Shown here in pieces: positions 17,535 through 26,906 of a DNA stretch of 64,000 nt. Each line of letters begins with the position of its first letter. Within the stretch, counting starts at the first letter, position 1. The notes beneath the pieces were generated by a model. It saw nothing but the letters and a program-made list of their open reading frames with translations. It ran no database searches and was not told where the DNA came from. A program made the translations under genes and the position numbers. Origin of the DNA: JAHEKB01 sp049115575 (GTDB taxonomy: Bacteria; Bacteroidota; Bacteroidia; NS11-12g; UBA9320); contig JAGDZU010000004.1 of NCBI GenBank assembly GCA_049115575.1, forward strand, positions 372,001 through 436,000, written 5' to 3'.

Positions 17535-19394
17535 CTATCTTCTTCTTGAACCTCTACTTGCTGAACTCCTACTGGAAGAGGATGATGAACTTCTGCTCGC
17601 CGATGATCTGGAGGGTGAAGAACTTCTGCTTGCTCTAGAAGGAGAACTGCTCCTGTTTGAAGATGGGCTATATGATCTCGAAGGAGATGAACGTCTGCTT
17701 GAAGACGAAGCTCTACTTGCAGAACTGTTTCTATTAGAAGAAGAATTATAGGTTCTAGATGGACTAGAGCTTCGCGAACTTCTAGATGGCCTAGACGCAC
17801 TAGATGATCTATTTCTATTAGAAGAAGATCCATAACTTCTCGATGGCGAAGAACTTCGGCTTGCTCTATTGGCAGAACTGCTTCTATTTGAAGAAGAATT
17901 ATAGGTTCTAGATGGACTAGAGCTTCGCGAACTTCTTGATGGTCTAGACGCGCTAGACGAACTATTTCTATTAGAAGAAGAACCATAACTTCTCGATGGA
18001 GAAGAACTTCTAGAACTGCTTGCTCTAGTTGCGGAGCTATTTCTGTTGCTTGTATTTCTACTTGCCGTAGCTCGACTTGGTCTCGTTGAACTTCTGCTTG
18101 CGCTGCTCGAATTTCTATTTCTGTCTGTATTATATCTGCTCGGGCTATTCGCTGTTCTATTTCTTGTAGTAGAACTGGCTCTCCTAGCTGTGCTTGAAGA
18201 CCTGCTCGCATTAGCATTATTCAGATTGTCTCTGCTCTCTGATGTTCCAGAACTAGGTTTTGTATATCTAGTGTTATTAGTAGCGCTAGCCGCTCTACCT
18301 GTATTTGCTGGAGTGGCAGATGAACCCGCAGTTCTTTCTGATTGCCCAGGATTTCTTGTATGTGTTGTTGTAGCAGATGCAGCTGTAGTTGCTCCTTGTG
18401 CATCACGTGCAGTTGAAGAACCCTCTGGACGACGATTTCCACTAGTTGCAACTCTTTCCGATGGTGGTCTAGTATCTTTTATAGCACCTCCTGTTGGTGT
18501 GTTAGCTACTTTCATGCCGCCTGGTCTTCTGGTTTGGTTATCTCCTGTGATACCTCCAGTGGCATTTCCTCCAATTCTTTGTCTTGGGCTATTTGCAGCC
18601 TTTTGATATCTTGAAGATCCACGATAGCCGTTATTACCAGCATAGTGGTGATTGTGGTTCCAATTTCTATTGCGGTTGCCAAAGTTTCTGCCATAACCCC
18701 AATTGTTGTATCCCCAATTGTTATATCCCCAGTTGTTGTAACCATAGCCCCAATTATTATAACCGTAACCCCAACCATATGCCGGGTAGCCCCAATTTCC
18801 ACACCAGCCGTTGTTCCAGCCATAGTTATAGCCCCAACCTACGTTGTAGCCTGGGAAGCCCCAATTGTAACCGGCATACCATCCGTTCCAACTGTTCCAT
18901 CCAACAGACCAACCTCCTCGATTCCACCTGTTCCACCTATTCCAACGGTTCCATCTGTATCTATATGGTCTATAAGAGTAATATGGATAATAATCCCAAG
19001 AACTGAAGTAAGGATCATATCCAAAATCATTATAAGAATCAGCGTATGCATCTGAATATCCATCTGCATATCCATTTTCATAGTTGTATTCAAAATCTTC
19101 GCCTCTAAAGCGTCTTATTGACTGTTCGTAATCTATACGATCTTCGTCATTGGCATACTCGTCAGAGAATCCTGCTTCATCTTCTAAAACCAACTCATCC
19201 TCATAAACTATCTCTTCTAAGGGTTCTGAGCTAGGTGTATATTTTTCAGGAGCGGGTTGAGCTTGATTTTGTACAACCACTATATCATCTTCTGGAGTAT
19301 AATAGACGTCGTCTGTAGAGTTGGTAGCTATGCGTGAACCCGTGCAGGACGCGAGGAACAGGCCTAGTAGTGCGATGTAATATTCTGATTTCAT
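17535..19394 (-). CDS. Low-complexity lipoprotein with Trp/Tyr/Gly/Asn-rich and Ser/Arg-rich repeats
   Basis: The 619-residue protein starts with a lipoprotein signal (LFLASC). Residues about 20-100 are acidic. Residues about 140-245 are extremely rich in Trp, Tyr, Gly and Asn, with WNR tandem repeats and NNWGYG repeats. Residues about 250-400 are Thr/Ala/Asn/Arg-rich, and from about 400 to the end the sequence is almost entirely Ser and Arg with SSSPSR units, ending GSRRR. No enzyme domain is seen. The tail has opposite charge to the N-terminal part, so it may bind polyanions or the cell wall; this is inference. The long open frames on the other strand and frames are composition artefacts. 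Confidence 0.75.
   Translation of the reverse strand: MKSEYYIALLGLFLASCTGSRIATNSTDDVYYTPEDDIVVVQNQAQPAPEKYTPSSEPLEEIVYEDELVLEDEAGFSDEYANDEDRIDYEQSIRRFRGEDFEYNYENGYADGYSDAYADSYNDFGYDPYFSSWDYYPYYSYRPYRYRWNRWNRWNRWNRGGWSVGWNSWNGWYAGYNWGFPGYNVGWGYNYGWNNGWCGNWGYPAYGWGYGYNNWGYGYNNWGYNNWGYNNWGYGRNFGNRNRNWNHNHHYAGNNGYRGSSRYQKAANSPRQRIGGNATGGITGDNQTRRPGGMKVANTPTGGAIKDTRPPSERVATSGNRRPEGSSTARDAQGATTAASATTTHTRNPGQSERTAGSSATPANTGRAASATNNTRYTKPSSGTSESRDNLNNANASRSSSTARRASSTTRNRTANSPSRYNTDRNRNSSSASRSSTRPSRATASRNTSNRNSSATRASSSRSSSPSRSYGSSSNRNSSSSASRPSRSSRSSSPSRTYNSSSNRSSSANRASRSSSPSRSYGSSSNRNRSSSASRPSRSSRSSSPSRTYNSSSNRNSSASRASSSSRRSSPSRSYSPSSNRSSSPSRASRSSSPSRSSASRSSSSSSSRSSASRGSRRR
17728..18040 (-). repeat. 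Direct DNA repeats of about 153 bp in the Ser/Arg-coding region
   Basis: A block beginning AAGAATTATAGGTTCTAGAT recurs at 17741 and 17894, 153 bp (51 codons) apart, with near identity over at least 40 bp. The related arginine-serine block encoding SYGSSSNR lies in between and after. The unit length is a multiple of three, so copy number can change without breaking the frame. Confidence 0.7.
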
Positions 19395-19424
19395 ATTGCC
19401 AAATTTTAATTAAACTGTTCGGCT

Positions 19425-19432
19425 TACATTTG
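19425..19432 (+). promoter_or_regulatory. Candidate TAnnTTTG promoter element upstream of proS
   Basis: TACATTTG fits the Bacteroidota -7 consensus TAnnTTTG and lies 40 bp before the proS ATG, in the divergent gap with the Ser/Arg lipoprotein gene. I see no convincing -33 TTTG box at the usual spacing, so the call is weak. Confidence 0.3.
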
Positions 19433-19472
19433 CCGACAGTATTAATAATTCAAATCGCATACCAAAAATAAA

Positions 19473-20957
19473 ATGGCTTTTGAAAAGGTAACCAGAGCAG
19501 AAGATTATTCCAAGTGGTACAACAACTTGGTAGTAAATGCAGACCTAGCAGAACACAGTTCGGTTAGAGGATGCATGGTTATTAAACCGTATGGATACGC
19601 TATATGGGAAAAAATGCAAGAAGAACTAGACCGCAGATTCAAGGAAACGGGTCATAGCAATGCTTATTTCCCTCTTTTTGTACCCAAAAGCCTATTTGAG
19701 GCTGAAGAAAAGAACGCAGAAGGATTTGCTAAAGAATGTGCCGTTGTAACTCATTATAGATTAAAATCTGATGAAAGCGAAAAAGGCAAGCTTATAGTAG
19801 ACCCAGAAGCGCGATTAGAGGAAGAACTCATAGTAAGACCTACAAGTGAGGCAATAATTTGGAGTACTTATAAAGGATGGATCCAATCTTATAGAGACCT
19901 ACCTATCTTAGTGAACCAATGGGCTAATGTGGTTAGATGGGAAATGAGAACTCGCTTATTCCTCAGAACCGCTGAATTCTTGTGGCAAGAAGGGCATACG
20001 GCTCATAGTAGCAGTCAAGAAGCATGGGATGAGACCAGACAGATGTTAGACGTGTATGCAGAATTTGCAGAAACAGTGTTGGCCATACCAACTATTAAAG
20101 GTAAAAAAACCGAGAATGAAAGGTTTGCAGGTGCAGAGGATACTTTATGTATTGAGGGATTAATGCAGGATGGCAAAGCACTACAGATGGGTACCAGTCA
20201 TTTCTTGGGTCAAAACTTTGCAAAAGCATTTGATGTTAAATACACCACTAAAGAGGGAAAACAAGAATACGTTTGGGCTACTAGTTGGGGTGTGAGTACC
20301 AGACTAATGGGGGCTTTAATAATGGTTCACTCAGATGATGAAGGATTGGTTCTTCCACCAAACTTGGCACCAATTCAAGTGGTGGTTGTGCCTATATACA
20401 GAGGCATTGAGCAGCTTGATGAGATTAGCGAGAAAATTCAACCTATACTAGATGGTTTAAAGGCAAAAGGAATCAGGGTTAAGTTCGATCATAGAGACAC
20501 ACATAAACCTGGGTTCAAATTTGCAGAATGGGAATTAAAAGGAGTTCCTGTCCGTATAGCCATTGGTCCAAGGGATTTAGAGAACGGCACTGTTGAAGTG
20601 GCACGAAGAGATACCAAAGAGAAGGAAGTTTTGCAAATGACCGATCTAGAGAATAAAATAGATCATCTATTAGAGCAAATGCAAAAAGACATTCTTCTCG
20701 CTGCTCAAACTCACATGGACAACCATGTAACAGCAGTGAATAGTTGGGACGAATTCAAAGATGTTCTTGAAAACAAAACAGGTTTTATCAGCGCTCATTG
20801 GGATGGTACTTCAGAAACCGAATTGAAGATTAAAGAAGAAACCAAAGCAACCATTCGTTGCATTCCATTTGATGAAACTTTAACAGGAGACGCAGGCAAT
20901 TGTGTGTACTCAGGTAAGCCTAGCAAAGGCAGAGTTTTGTTTGCGAAAGCGTATTAG
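19473..20957 (+). CDS. proS: Proline-tRNA ligase (archaeal/eukaryote-type, ProS type 3)
   Basis: The 494-residue class II synthetase lacks the bacterial editing insertion. Motifs are GCMVIKPYGYAIWE (motif 1 region), RPTSEAIIWSTY, RTAEFLWQEGHTAHSS (motif 2) and the ATSWGVSTRLMGALIMVHSDD motif 3 region. The anticodon-binding domain follows (VVVPIYRG, KFDHRDTHKPGFKFAEWELKG), then the C-terminal zinc-type domain ending in Tyr. It charges tRNA-Pro. This form of ProS is usual in Bacteroidota. Confidence 0.96.
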   Translation: MAFEKVTRAEDYSKWYNNLVVNADLAEHSSVRGCMVIKPYGYAIWEKMQEELDRRFKETGHSNAYFPLFVPKSLFEAEEKNAEGFAKECAVVTHYRLKSDESEKGKLIVDPEARLEEELIVRPTSEAIIWSTYKGWIQSYRDLPILVNQWANVVRWEMRTRLFLRTAEFLWQEGHTAHSSSQEAWDETRQMLDVYAEFAETVLAIPTIKGKKTENERFAGAEDTLCIEGLMQDGKALQMGTSHFLGQNFAKAFDVKYTTKEGKQEYVWATSWGVSTRLMGALIMVHSDDEGLVLPPNLAPIQVVVVPIYRGIEQLDEISEKIQPILDGLKAKGIRVKFDHRDTHKPGFKFAEWELKGVPVRIAIGPRDLENGTVEVARRDTKEKEVLQMTDLENKIDHLLEQMQKDILLAAQTHMDNHVTAVNSWDEFKDVLENKTGFISAHWDGTSETELKIKEETKATIRCIPFDETLTGDAGNCVYSGKPSKGRVLFAKAY

Positions 20958-21032
20958 GTTCATAGAACCAAGTTTAAAAGGTAAAATTTCCTGTTTGTGG
21001 TTTTCAAATTTTTTGAATACCTTATTATCACA

Positions 21033-22100
21033 ATGTCTGATAATATTATTACCAATGATGCCATTCATGTAAAAGGAAGAGGTGCACAAATCAACACTAA
21101 AAACCCATTTTTAAAGCTCAGCACAGAGTTTGATTTCTTTGAAGACACGGCCGTTCATGAGCAAACTCAATTCACGGAAGTTGCGGCCAAAAGCATAGTC
21201 AATAGAGTAGACAGCCCGGATGTGCCCGCTGATTGGAGCATGAATCCATATCAGGGATGTGAACATGGTTGCGTGTACTGCTACGCCAGGATTACACATG
21301 AGTATTGGGGTTATAGTGCGGGGAGTGATTTTGAGCAGAAAGTCATGGTAAAGAAGAATGCGGCCAAATTGCTTCACAAAAGATTGAGTTCTTCAAGCTG
21401 GGAAGTAAGTCCTATTATGCTGAGCGGCAATACAGATTGTTACCAACCTGCAGAACATAAATTTAAAATCACCCGTAAACTCTTAGAAACCTGTCTCAAG
21501 CATAACCACCCGGTTGGCATAATTACTAAAAACAGTTTAATACTGAGAGACGCTGATATACTGGAAGAACTCGCCGCTAAGAAACTCGTGCATGTTCACG
21601 TATCCATTACCACTCTTGATGAAAAACTGAGAAGAACCATGGAACCTAGAACTAGCTCTGTAGCCAACCGCTTTAAAACGGTAAAAGAACTGAGCAAAAT
21701 TGGAGTTCCGGTTAATGTAATGATGGCCCCTATTATTCCGGGCTTAAACAGCACAGAAGTTTTTGATATGGCGGAAAAATCTAAAGATGCTGGTGCTCAT
21801 TGCCTGGCTTATACCATGCTAAGATTAAATGGCGCTATCAGTATTCTTTTTGAAGACTGGATTAGAAAGGTCTTTCCAGACAAGGCCAATAGAGTGCTCA
21901 ATTTAATTGCCTCGGCACAAGGTGGTCAACTGCACAATCATGAGTTTGGTGTTAGAATGAAAGGAAAGGGTGTAATGGCCGAGTCTATTGCACAATCATT
22001 TCGTTTAGCTCGTAAGAAATTTGAGCTAAATAATAAAATGCCAAGCTTTGATTTGAGCTTATTTAAGTCTTATAAGCACGCACAATTAGATCTCTTTTGA
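21033..22100 (+). CDS. PA0069-family radical SAM protein
   Basis: The protein is 355 residues from MSDNIITNDAIHVKGRGAQI, chosen over an upstream ATG because the family N-terminus (RGAQINTKNPF) starts here. The [4Fe-4S]/SAM motif is CEHGCVYCYA, in NPYQGCEHGCVYC. Further family features are LSGNTDCYQPAE and RTMEPRTSS. Relatives are spore-photoproduct-lyase-like or PA0069/SplB-related enzymes of unproven reaction. It reads in the same direction as proS, with 75 bp between them. Confidence 0.88.
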   Translation: MSDNIITNDAIHVKGRGAQINTKNPFLKLSTEFDFFEDTAVHEQTQFTEVAAKSIVNRVDSPDVPADWSMNPYQGCEHGCVYCYARITHEYWGYSAGSDFEQKVMVKKNAAKLLHKRLSSSSWEVSPIMLSGNTDCYQPAEHKFKITRKLLETCLKHNHPVGIITKNSLILRDADILEELAAKKLVHVHVSITTLDEKLRRTMEPRTSSVANRFKTVKELSKIGVPVNVMMAPIIPGLNSTEVFDMAEKSKDAGAHCLAYTMLRLNGAISILFEDWIRKVFPDKANRVLNLIASAQGGQLHNHEFGVRMKGKGVMAESIAQSFRLARKKFELNNKMPSFDLSLFKSYKHAQLDLF

Positions 22101-22130
22101 TTTATATCATGACTAGTCCATCTTGAGACT

Positions 22131-22517
22131 ATGATTCGATATTGTGATCAATGCCAAAAGCAATTGAAAGGCAGGTCAGATAAAAGGTTCTGTAATTACA
22201 TGTGTAGGAGTGAATTCAACAACAACAAATACAGAATTGACAGTAAAAAAATAAGGTTAGTAAATAGAATGCTAGTGACCAACCGTCGTATATTGAAATA
22301 CTGCTTGCTGAACAACATGGAGCATATTAGCAAAGATGCCTTGCTTGAACTGGGCTTCAATTTCAAATATGTTACTCAAGTATCTGCAGAAGATTCCAAT
22401 CCTTGTTTTTTCTGTTATGAATACGGTTATCTTCCATTGGAAAATAATTACTTTGCATTGCGTATAAAGCGAGAAGAAGAAAGGCATGCGAGAGTTTTTG
22501 GAATACAGTATCATTGA
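22131..22517 (+). CDS. Small Cys-rich protein of unknown function
   Basis: The 128-residue protein begins with a zinc-ribbon-like CDQCQKQL (C-x2-C) followed by RFCNYMCRSEFNN (C-x3-C). A second CFFC pair lies near residue 93 (NPCFFCYEYG). The first four cysteines could bind one zinc ion, as in DUF2116-type zinc-finger domains. No catalytic motif is seen. Its last 32 bp overlap the start of mscS, so the two genes are probably co-translated. Confidence 0.72.
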   Translation: MIRYCDQCQKQLKGRSDKRFCNYMCRSEFNNNKYRIDSKKIRLVNRMLVTNRRILKYCLLNNMEHISKDALLELGFNFKYVTQVSAEDSNPCFFCYEYGYLPLENNYFALRIKREEERHARVFGIQYH

Positions 22518-23322
22518 TTATGGAGAAAAAGGTGGCCTAACAGTCAGCAGTATCCTGTTTATCATACTTTATTTCATTGGGCTTTTCATTCTCTTTAGAT
22601 GGATAAAGAGACTTGCTAGGTTAAGTGTAAAGTCAGGGAGATTACAGCAAGGCCAATACTTTGCTATAACTCAGATAAGCAAGTATGTGCTTTTTGCTGT
22701 CTTCATCATGCTTACCTTAGTAGCACTTAAGGTAGATTTCAAATACTTCTTGGTAGCCACACCACTTTTAGTGGGTTTAGGATTAGGGCTACAACAGGTA
22801 TTTAACGACCTTTTTTCGGGCTTTATACTTTTGGTAGAGCCGAGCATAAGAGTAAATGACATAGTTGAAGTAGACGGCATTATTGCTCGCGTTAAGGAGT
22901 TAGGCATACGTACTTCCAAAGTCGAAAGTCGTGAAGGAATAATCCTAATCATACCAAACCACAAATTAGTGAGTGAAAAACTCATTAATTGGAGCTCTAA
23001 CCACCCCATTACGAGGTTTACTGTGAAGGTTAATGTGGCATATGGCTCAGATGTAGAATTGGTAAAGAAAATATTAATCGAGACTGCTTGGAAGCATCAG
23101 AGAATTAAAACCAATCCCGCTCCCTTTGTTCGTTTTACAGATTTTGGAGAATCGAGTTTAAATTTTGAATTGCTTTTCTGGTCTAACTACTTGTTTCCAA
23201 TTGAAGATGTGAAAAGTGATTTGCGATTTATGATTGATGATGAGTTCAGAAAGCAAGGAGTCAAAATTCCTTTCCCTCAAAGAGATTTACATCTGAAATC
23301 AGATGTGAGAATCAGCCAATAA
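22486..23322 (+). CDS. MscS-family mechanosensitive channel
   Basis: The 278-residue protein has two to three N-terminal transmembrane helices (SSILFIILYFIGLFILFRWI and YVLFAVFIMLTLVALKV). The pore helix and beta domain follow: TPLLVGLGLGLQQVFNDLFS, FILLVEPSIRVNDIVEVDG, and PNHKLVSEKLINWS. The cytoplasmic alpha/beta domain completes the fold. Such channels release osmolytes on hypo-osmotic shock. The start overlaps the preceding gene by 32 bp and a shared terminator separates it from the convergent atpG. Confidence 0.92.
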   Translation: MREFLEYSIIDYGEKGGLTVSSILFIILYFIGLFILFRWIKRLARLSVKSGRLQQGQYFAITQISKYVLFAVFIMLTLVALKVDFKYFLVATPLLVGLGLGLQQVFNDLFSGFILLVEPSIRVNDIVEVDGIIARVKELGIRTSKVESREGIILIIPNHKLVSEKLINWSSNHPITRFTVKVNVAYGSDVELVKKILIETAWKHQRIKTNPAPFVRFTDFGESSLNFELLFWSNYLFPIEDVKSDLRFMIDDEFRKQGVKIPFPQRDLHLKSDVRISQ

Positions 23323-23348
23323 AAAAGGGCTGCCAAAGCACCCCTTTT
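23323..23348. terminator. Bidirectional terminator between mscS and atpG
   Basis: AAAAGGG pairs with CCCTTTT, with an inner TGC/GCA stem around a CAAA loop. The symmetric A/T tails would let the hairpin stop transcription from both convergent genes, mscS (stop at 23322) and the ATP synthase operon (stop at 23371). Confidence 0.8.
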
Positions 23349-23370
23349 AATCTATTTAACAATCCTTACC

Positions 23371-24258
23371 TTAACCTTCAAGTGCAGCCGCACCACCAAC
23401 AATCTCTAAGATTTCTTTGGTAATAGCTGCTTGTCTGGCTTGGTTGTACTGCAGTTTCAAGTCATTGAGTATCTCACCCGCATTTTCTGTAGCGCTATCC
23501 ATTGCTACCATACGAGCTCCATGCTCAGATGCCTGAGAATCTAGCAGTGTTCTGTATAACTGAGTTTTAACGGCTCTTGGTATAAGATTGAATAGTATTT
23601 CTGCTTTGCTCGGTTCAAATGTGAAATCCGCAAGCATTTTACTATCCTCTTCTTCAGTTGCCTCAAAAGCTTCCATTTCAACAGGGAGCATTTTTTCAGC
23701 CTTTATAATCTGAGTCGCTGCATTCTTGAATTTATTATAAACTATTCTCACCTCATCGTATTTAGCTGCAAGAAAATCATCTATTACATGTTGTCCAATA
23801 CTGAAAGCCTCTTCAGATGTGAGGTCACTGAAGACATCCATGTATCTAGTGTTCATATTTAATTCAGAACGTTTGTAGAATTCATAAGCCTTCTTTCCTA
23901 GGAACATCACTTCCACATTCTCCCCATTATTGTATTTGTTATCCAACAGGCTTTTGACTTCTTTAGTAACATTCGAATTGAATGCACCACAAAGTCCTCT
24001 GTCGCTGGAATTAACAATAATTAAGACGTTCTTCACCTCGCGGTGTTCAAAGTACCCCTGCAAGCTTTGCTCATCTTTAGCACTGTCTGCAAGGTTGACC
24101 AAGATTCCATTCAATTTATCTGCATAAGGTCTCATCTGCGTAATAGCAGTTTGAGCTCTTCTCAACTTGGTAGCAGAAACCAATTTCATGGCTTTTGTGA
24201 TCTGCTGAGTTGAGATCGTAGATGCAATTCTTGAACGTACTTCTTTTAAGTTGGCCAT
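23371..24258 (-). CDS. atpG: ATP synthase F1 subunit gamma
   Basis: The 295-residue rotor stalk subunit has the N-terminal coiled coil MANLKEVRSRIASTISTQQI followed by TKAMKLVSATKLRRAQ, and the C-terminal helix signature MDSATENAGEILNDLKLQYN and RQAAITKEILEIVGGAAAL. It links ATPase catalysis to ring rotation. It is the last gene of the operon, 3 bp after atpA. No beta or epsilon gene follows. Confidence 0.97.
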   Translation of the reverse strand: MANLKEVRSRIASTISTQQITKAMKLVSATKLRRAQTAITQMRPYADKLNGILVNLADSAKDEQSLQGYFEHREVKNVLIIVNSSDRGLCGAFNSNVTKEVKSLLDNKYNNGENVEVMFLGKKAYEFYKRSELNMNTRYMDVFSDLTSEEAFSIGQHVIDDFLAAKYDEVRIVYNKFKNAATQIIKAEKMLPVEMEAFEATEEEDSKMLADFTFEPSKAEILFNLIPRAVKTQLYRTLLDSQASEHGARMVAMDSATENAGEILNDLKLQYNQARQAAITKEILEIVGGAAALEG

Positions 24259-24261
24259 TGC

Positions 24262-25842
24262 TTATGCTTTGTAGTTCTTGGCTATTTCAGTTCCAACACT
24301 TTCAATAGTTGAAGTCAAGCTGTCATCCCATTTTCCATTAGACAAGGCATCTAGAACATCTTGATGGTCATTATTCATTTTCATGATAAATTCCTCTTCA
24401 AACTTCTTAACCTCATTAACAGGAACATCATTTAGTAAACCATTGGTTCCTAAATAAATGATAGCTACCTGCTGACCAACAGTCATTGGTGAATATTGTG
24501 CTTGTTTCAAAATCTCAACGTTACGAGCTCCTTTGTCGAGAACTGCCGTAGTTGCAGCATCCAGATCAGATCCGAATTTCGCAAATGCTTCTAGCTCTCT
24601 ATAAAGCGCTTGGTCAAGTTTAAGTGTACCGGCAGTTTTCTTCATACTCTTAGTCTGAGCAGCTCCACCAACCCTAGATACCGAAATACCTACGTTGATC
24701 GCTGGCCTAATTCCAGAAAGGAAAAGATCTGACTCCAAGAATATCTGACCATCTGTAATAGATATTACGTTGGTAGGAATATATGCAGAAACGTCACCTG
24801 CTTGTGTTTCAATAATTGGCAATGCAGTTAGGGATCCTCCTCCTTTTACTTTGTCTTTCAAAGAATCTGGAAGATCGTTCATGCCTTTTGCTATCTCATC
24901 TGAGCTAGTCACCTTAGCGGCACGCTCCAATAAACGAGAGTGAAGATAGAATACGTCACCTGGGTATGCCTCACGCCCTGGAGGTCTTCTTAGTAGTAGA
25001 GAAACCTCTCTATATGCCACAGCTTGTTTTGATAAATCATCAAAAATGATCAAGGCTGGTCTACCAGTATCTCTGAAGTATTCTCCAATTGCAGCACCGG
25101 CCATAGGAGCGTAAAACTGCATAGGTGCAGGGTCAGAAGCAGAAGCAGCTACCACAGTGGTATAAGCCATAGCTCCTTTTTGCTCCAAAGCGCCTACTAC
25201 TTGTTTAACTGTAGAAGCTTTTTGTCCGCAAGCAACATAGATACAGTAAACTGGCTCTCCTTTGTCGTAAAATTCTTTTTGGTTGATGATGGTATCAATA
25301 GCCACAGCTGTTTTACCAGTCTGACGATCACCGATAATCAGCTCACGTTGTCCTCTACCAATAGGAATCATAGCGTCAACCGCTTTAAGTCCAGTTTGTA
25401 GAGGTTCAGAAACAGGTTCTCTATAAATAACCCCAGGAGCTTTACGCTCAAGTGGCATTTCAAAAGTCTCACCTTGTATTTCTCCTTTACCATCAATTGG
25501 GTTACCTAGAGTATCAACTACTCTTCCCAACATTCCTTCTCCTACTTTTAAAGAAGCAATACGGTTTGTTCTTTTAACCGTGTCACCTTCTTTAATCTCA
25601 GTAGAGCTTCCAAGCAATACCGCACCTACATTATCCTCTTCAAGGTTAAGTACGATTGCTTGAACTCCATTTTCAAATTCAATCAGCTCACCTGATTTTA
25701 CTTGAGTCAATCCATAGATACGAGCGATACCGTCACCTACTTGGAGCACAGTACCTACTTCCTCTAGCTGAGCATCCGTTTGTACACCGGCTAACTGCTC
25801 TTTAATAATGCTAGAAACTTCATCTGGTCTAATTTGAGCCAT
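24262..25842 (-). CDS. atpA: ATP synthase F1 subunit alpha
   Basis: The 526-residue subunit has the P-loop GDRQTGKTAVA at about residue 170 and the alpha-subunit signature PAINVGISVSRVGGAAQ. It forms the non-catalytic nucleotide sites in the alpha3beta3 head. It lies 7 bp after atpH and 3 bp before atpG in the minus-strand operon. Confidence 0.98.
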   Translation of the reverse strand: MAQIRPDEVSSIIKEQLAGVQTDAQLEEVGTVLQVGDGIARIYGLTQVKSGELIEFENGVQAIVLNLEEDNVGAVLLGSSTEIKEGDTVKRTNRIASLKVGEGMLGRVVDTLGNPIDGKGEIQGETFEMPLERKAPGVIYREPVSEPLQTGLKAVDAMIPIGRGQRELIIGDRQTGKTAVAIDTIINQKEFYDKGEPVYCIYVACGQKASTVKQVVGALEQKGAMAYTTVVAASASDPAPMQFYAPMAGAAIGEYFRDTGRPALIIFDDLSKQAVAYREVSLLLRRPPGREAYPGDVFYLHSRLLERAAKVTSSDEIAKGMNDLPDSLKDKVKGGGSLTALPIIETQAGDVSAYIPTNVISITDGQIFLESDLFLSGIRPAINVGISVSRVGGAAQTKSMKKTAGTLKLDQALYRELEAFAKFGSDLDAATTAVLDKGARNVEILKQAQYSPMTVGQQVAIIYLGTNGLLNDVPVNEVKKFEEEFIMKMNNDHQDVLDALSNGKWDDSLTSTIESVGTEIAKNYKA

Positions 25843-25849
25843 TTTCTTA

Positions 25850-26389
25850 TTAATTAAATATTAATTCTTTTCTAATTTCTCTGAGTTCTTTTGCTACACT
25901 CATGTCGAGAAGCTTGTCTTCGTGTCTGACAATCATCCCGCCTATTATGGAAGCATCAATGTTATTGGTCAATTCTAAGTCTGCAGTTCCAATAAGTCCT
26001 TGAACATAAGTGCGAACTCTGTTCAATGTTTCATCGGAAAGAGGAATAGCTGATGTTACTGTAGCTCTGGCAATGCCTTTCATGCTGTCATAAGCCTGAA
26101 TGTATTGTTCCGCTACCAACGGCAATTCTGCCTCTCTCTTCTTCATCACTAAAAACTGAATAAAATCAGTTGTGCTTTTGTTGCAAGAGCTAAAAATCTT
26201 GGTCAATACCTCAGACTTGTCTTTGGCTTTGACAATTGGATTCTTTAATAGATTAGCTAATTCTTTGGAGTTAGCACAAAGGTCCATAACAAGCATCATG
26301 TCTTCTTTAACTGCGTCCAAAGCATTTGCTTCTTTTGCTAATTCTAAAAGAGACTTGGAATATCTTGAAGCTATTCTGCTAGATGCCAT
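25850..26389 (-). CDS. atpH: ATP synthase F1 subunit delta
   Basis: The 179-residue peripheral-stalk subunit has the N-terminal six-helix domain (SRIASRYSKSLLELAKEANA) and the C-terminal conserved GGMIVRHEDKLLDMSVAKEL. It joins the b-subunit stalk to the alpha3beta3 head. Only one base separates it from atpF. Confidence 0.95.
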   Translation of the reverse strand: MASSRIASRYSKSLLELAKEANALDAVKEDMMLVMDLCANSKELANLLKNPIVKAKDKSEVLTKIFSSCNKSTTDFIQFLVMKKREAELPLVAEQYIQAYDSMKGIARATVTSAIPLSDETLNRVRTYVQGLIGTADLELTNNIDASIIGGMIVRHEDKLLDMSVAKELREIRKELIFN

Positions 26390-26390
26390 A

Positions 26391-26885
26391 TTAGTTTAAT
26401 TGAGCTTTCTTTAAATGTTCATCAACCAAAGCTTCTTGCTTTGATTTTTCATCTAACTCGCTTTTAATCACTTTTTCAGCAATATCCAAAGACAGCGCAG
26501 CAACTTGCTTCTTGATGTCCGATAAGGCATTTGCCTTTTCCTTCTCAATTTCAGCGCGAGCGTTTGAAATAATACGGTCTCCCTCATCACCAGCTACTTT
26601 CTTAGCATCTGCAATAAGTTTTTCCTTCATTTCTCTCGCTTCTTTTAAAATCTTTTCTCTTTCTGTACGAGCTTCTGCCAACAATTTCTCATTGTCTGAT
26701 TTTAGTTGACTCATTTGCTCTTTAGCTTCTTCAGCAGATTTGAGCGATTTGTCAATAAAGTCTTCTCGTTCTCGGAGTGATTTTAAAATTGGAGGCCATA
26801 CAAATTTTGCAAGGATGAACAAGAACACCAAGAAGGTGATGGTCATCCAAAACAATAGGCCAATATCTGGTTTGACTAATTCCAT
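26391..26885 (-). CDS. atpF: ATP synthase F0 subunit b
   Basis: The 164-residue protein has a single N-terminal transmembrane helix (LLFWMTITFLVFLFILAKFV) followed by a long charged coiled coil to the end. It forms the peripheral stalk dimer. The 64-bp gap to atpE holds a strong hairpin. Confidence 0.96.
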   Translation of the reverse strand: MELVKPDIGLLFWMTITFLVFLFILAKFVWPPILKSLREREDFIDKSLKSAEEAKEQMSQLKSDNEKLLAEARTEREKILKEAREMKEKLIADAKKVAGDEGDRIISNARAEIEKEKANALSDIKKQVAALSLDIAEKVIKSELDEKSKQEALVDEHLKKAQLN

Positions 26886-26906
26886 AATTCAAATTTTTTT
26901 AAAGGG

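Noticed and set aside
17525..19093. Several long open frames on both strands inside the Ser/Arg lipoprotein gene
   Set aside because: They are Leu/Glu- or Ile/Thr-rich by-products of the biased codons of the real gene and lack signals or domains.
20957..20985. A small hairpin after proS (GGTTC with GAACC)
   Set aside because: Five base pairs without a T run are too weak to call a terminator.
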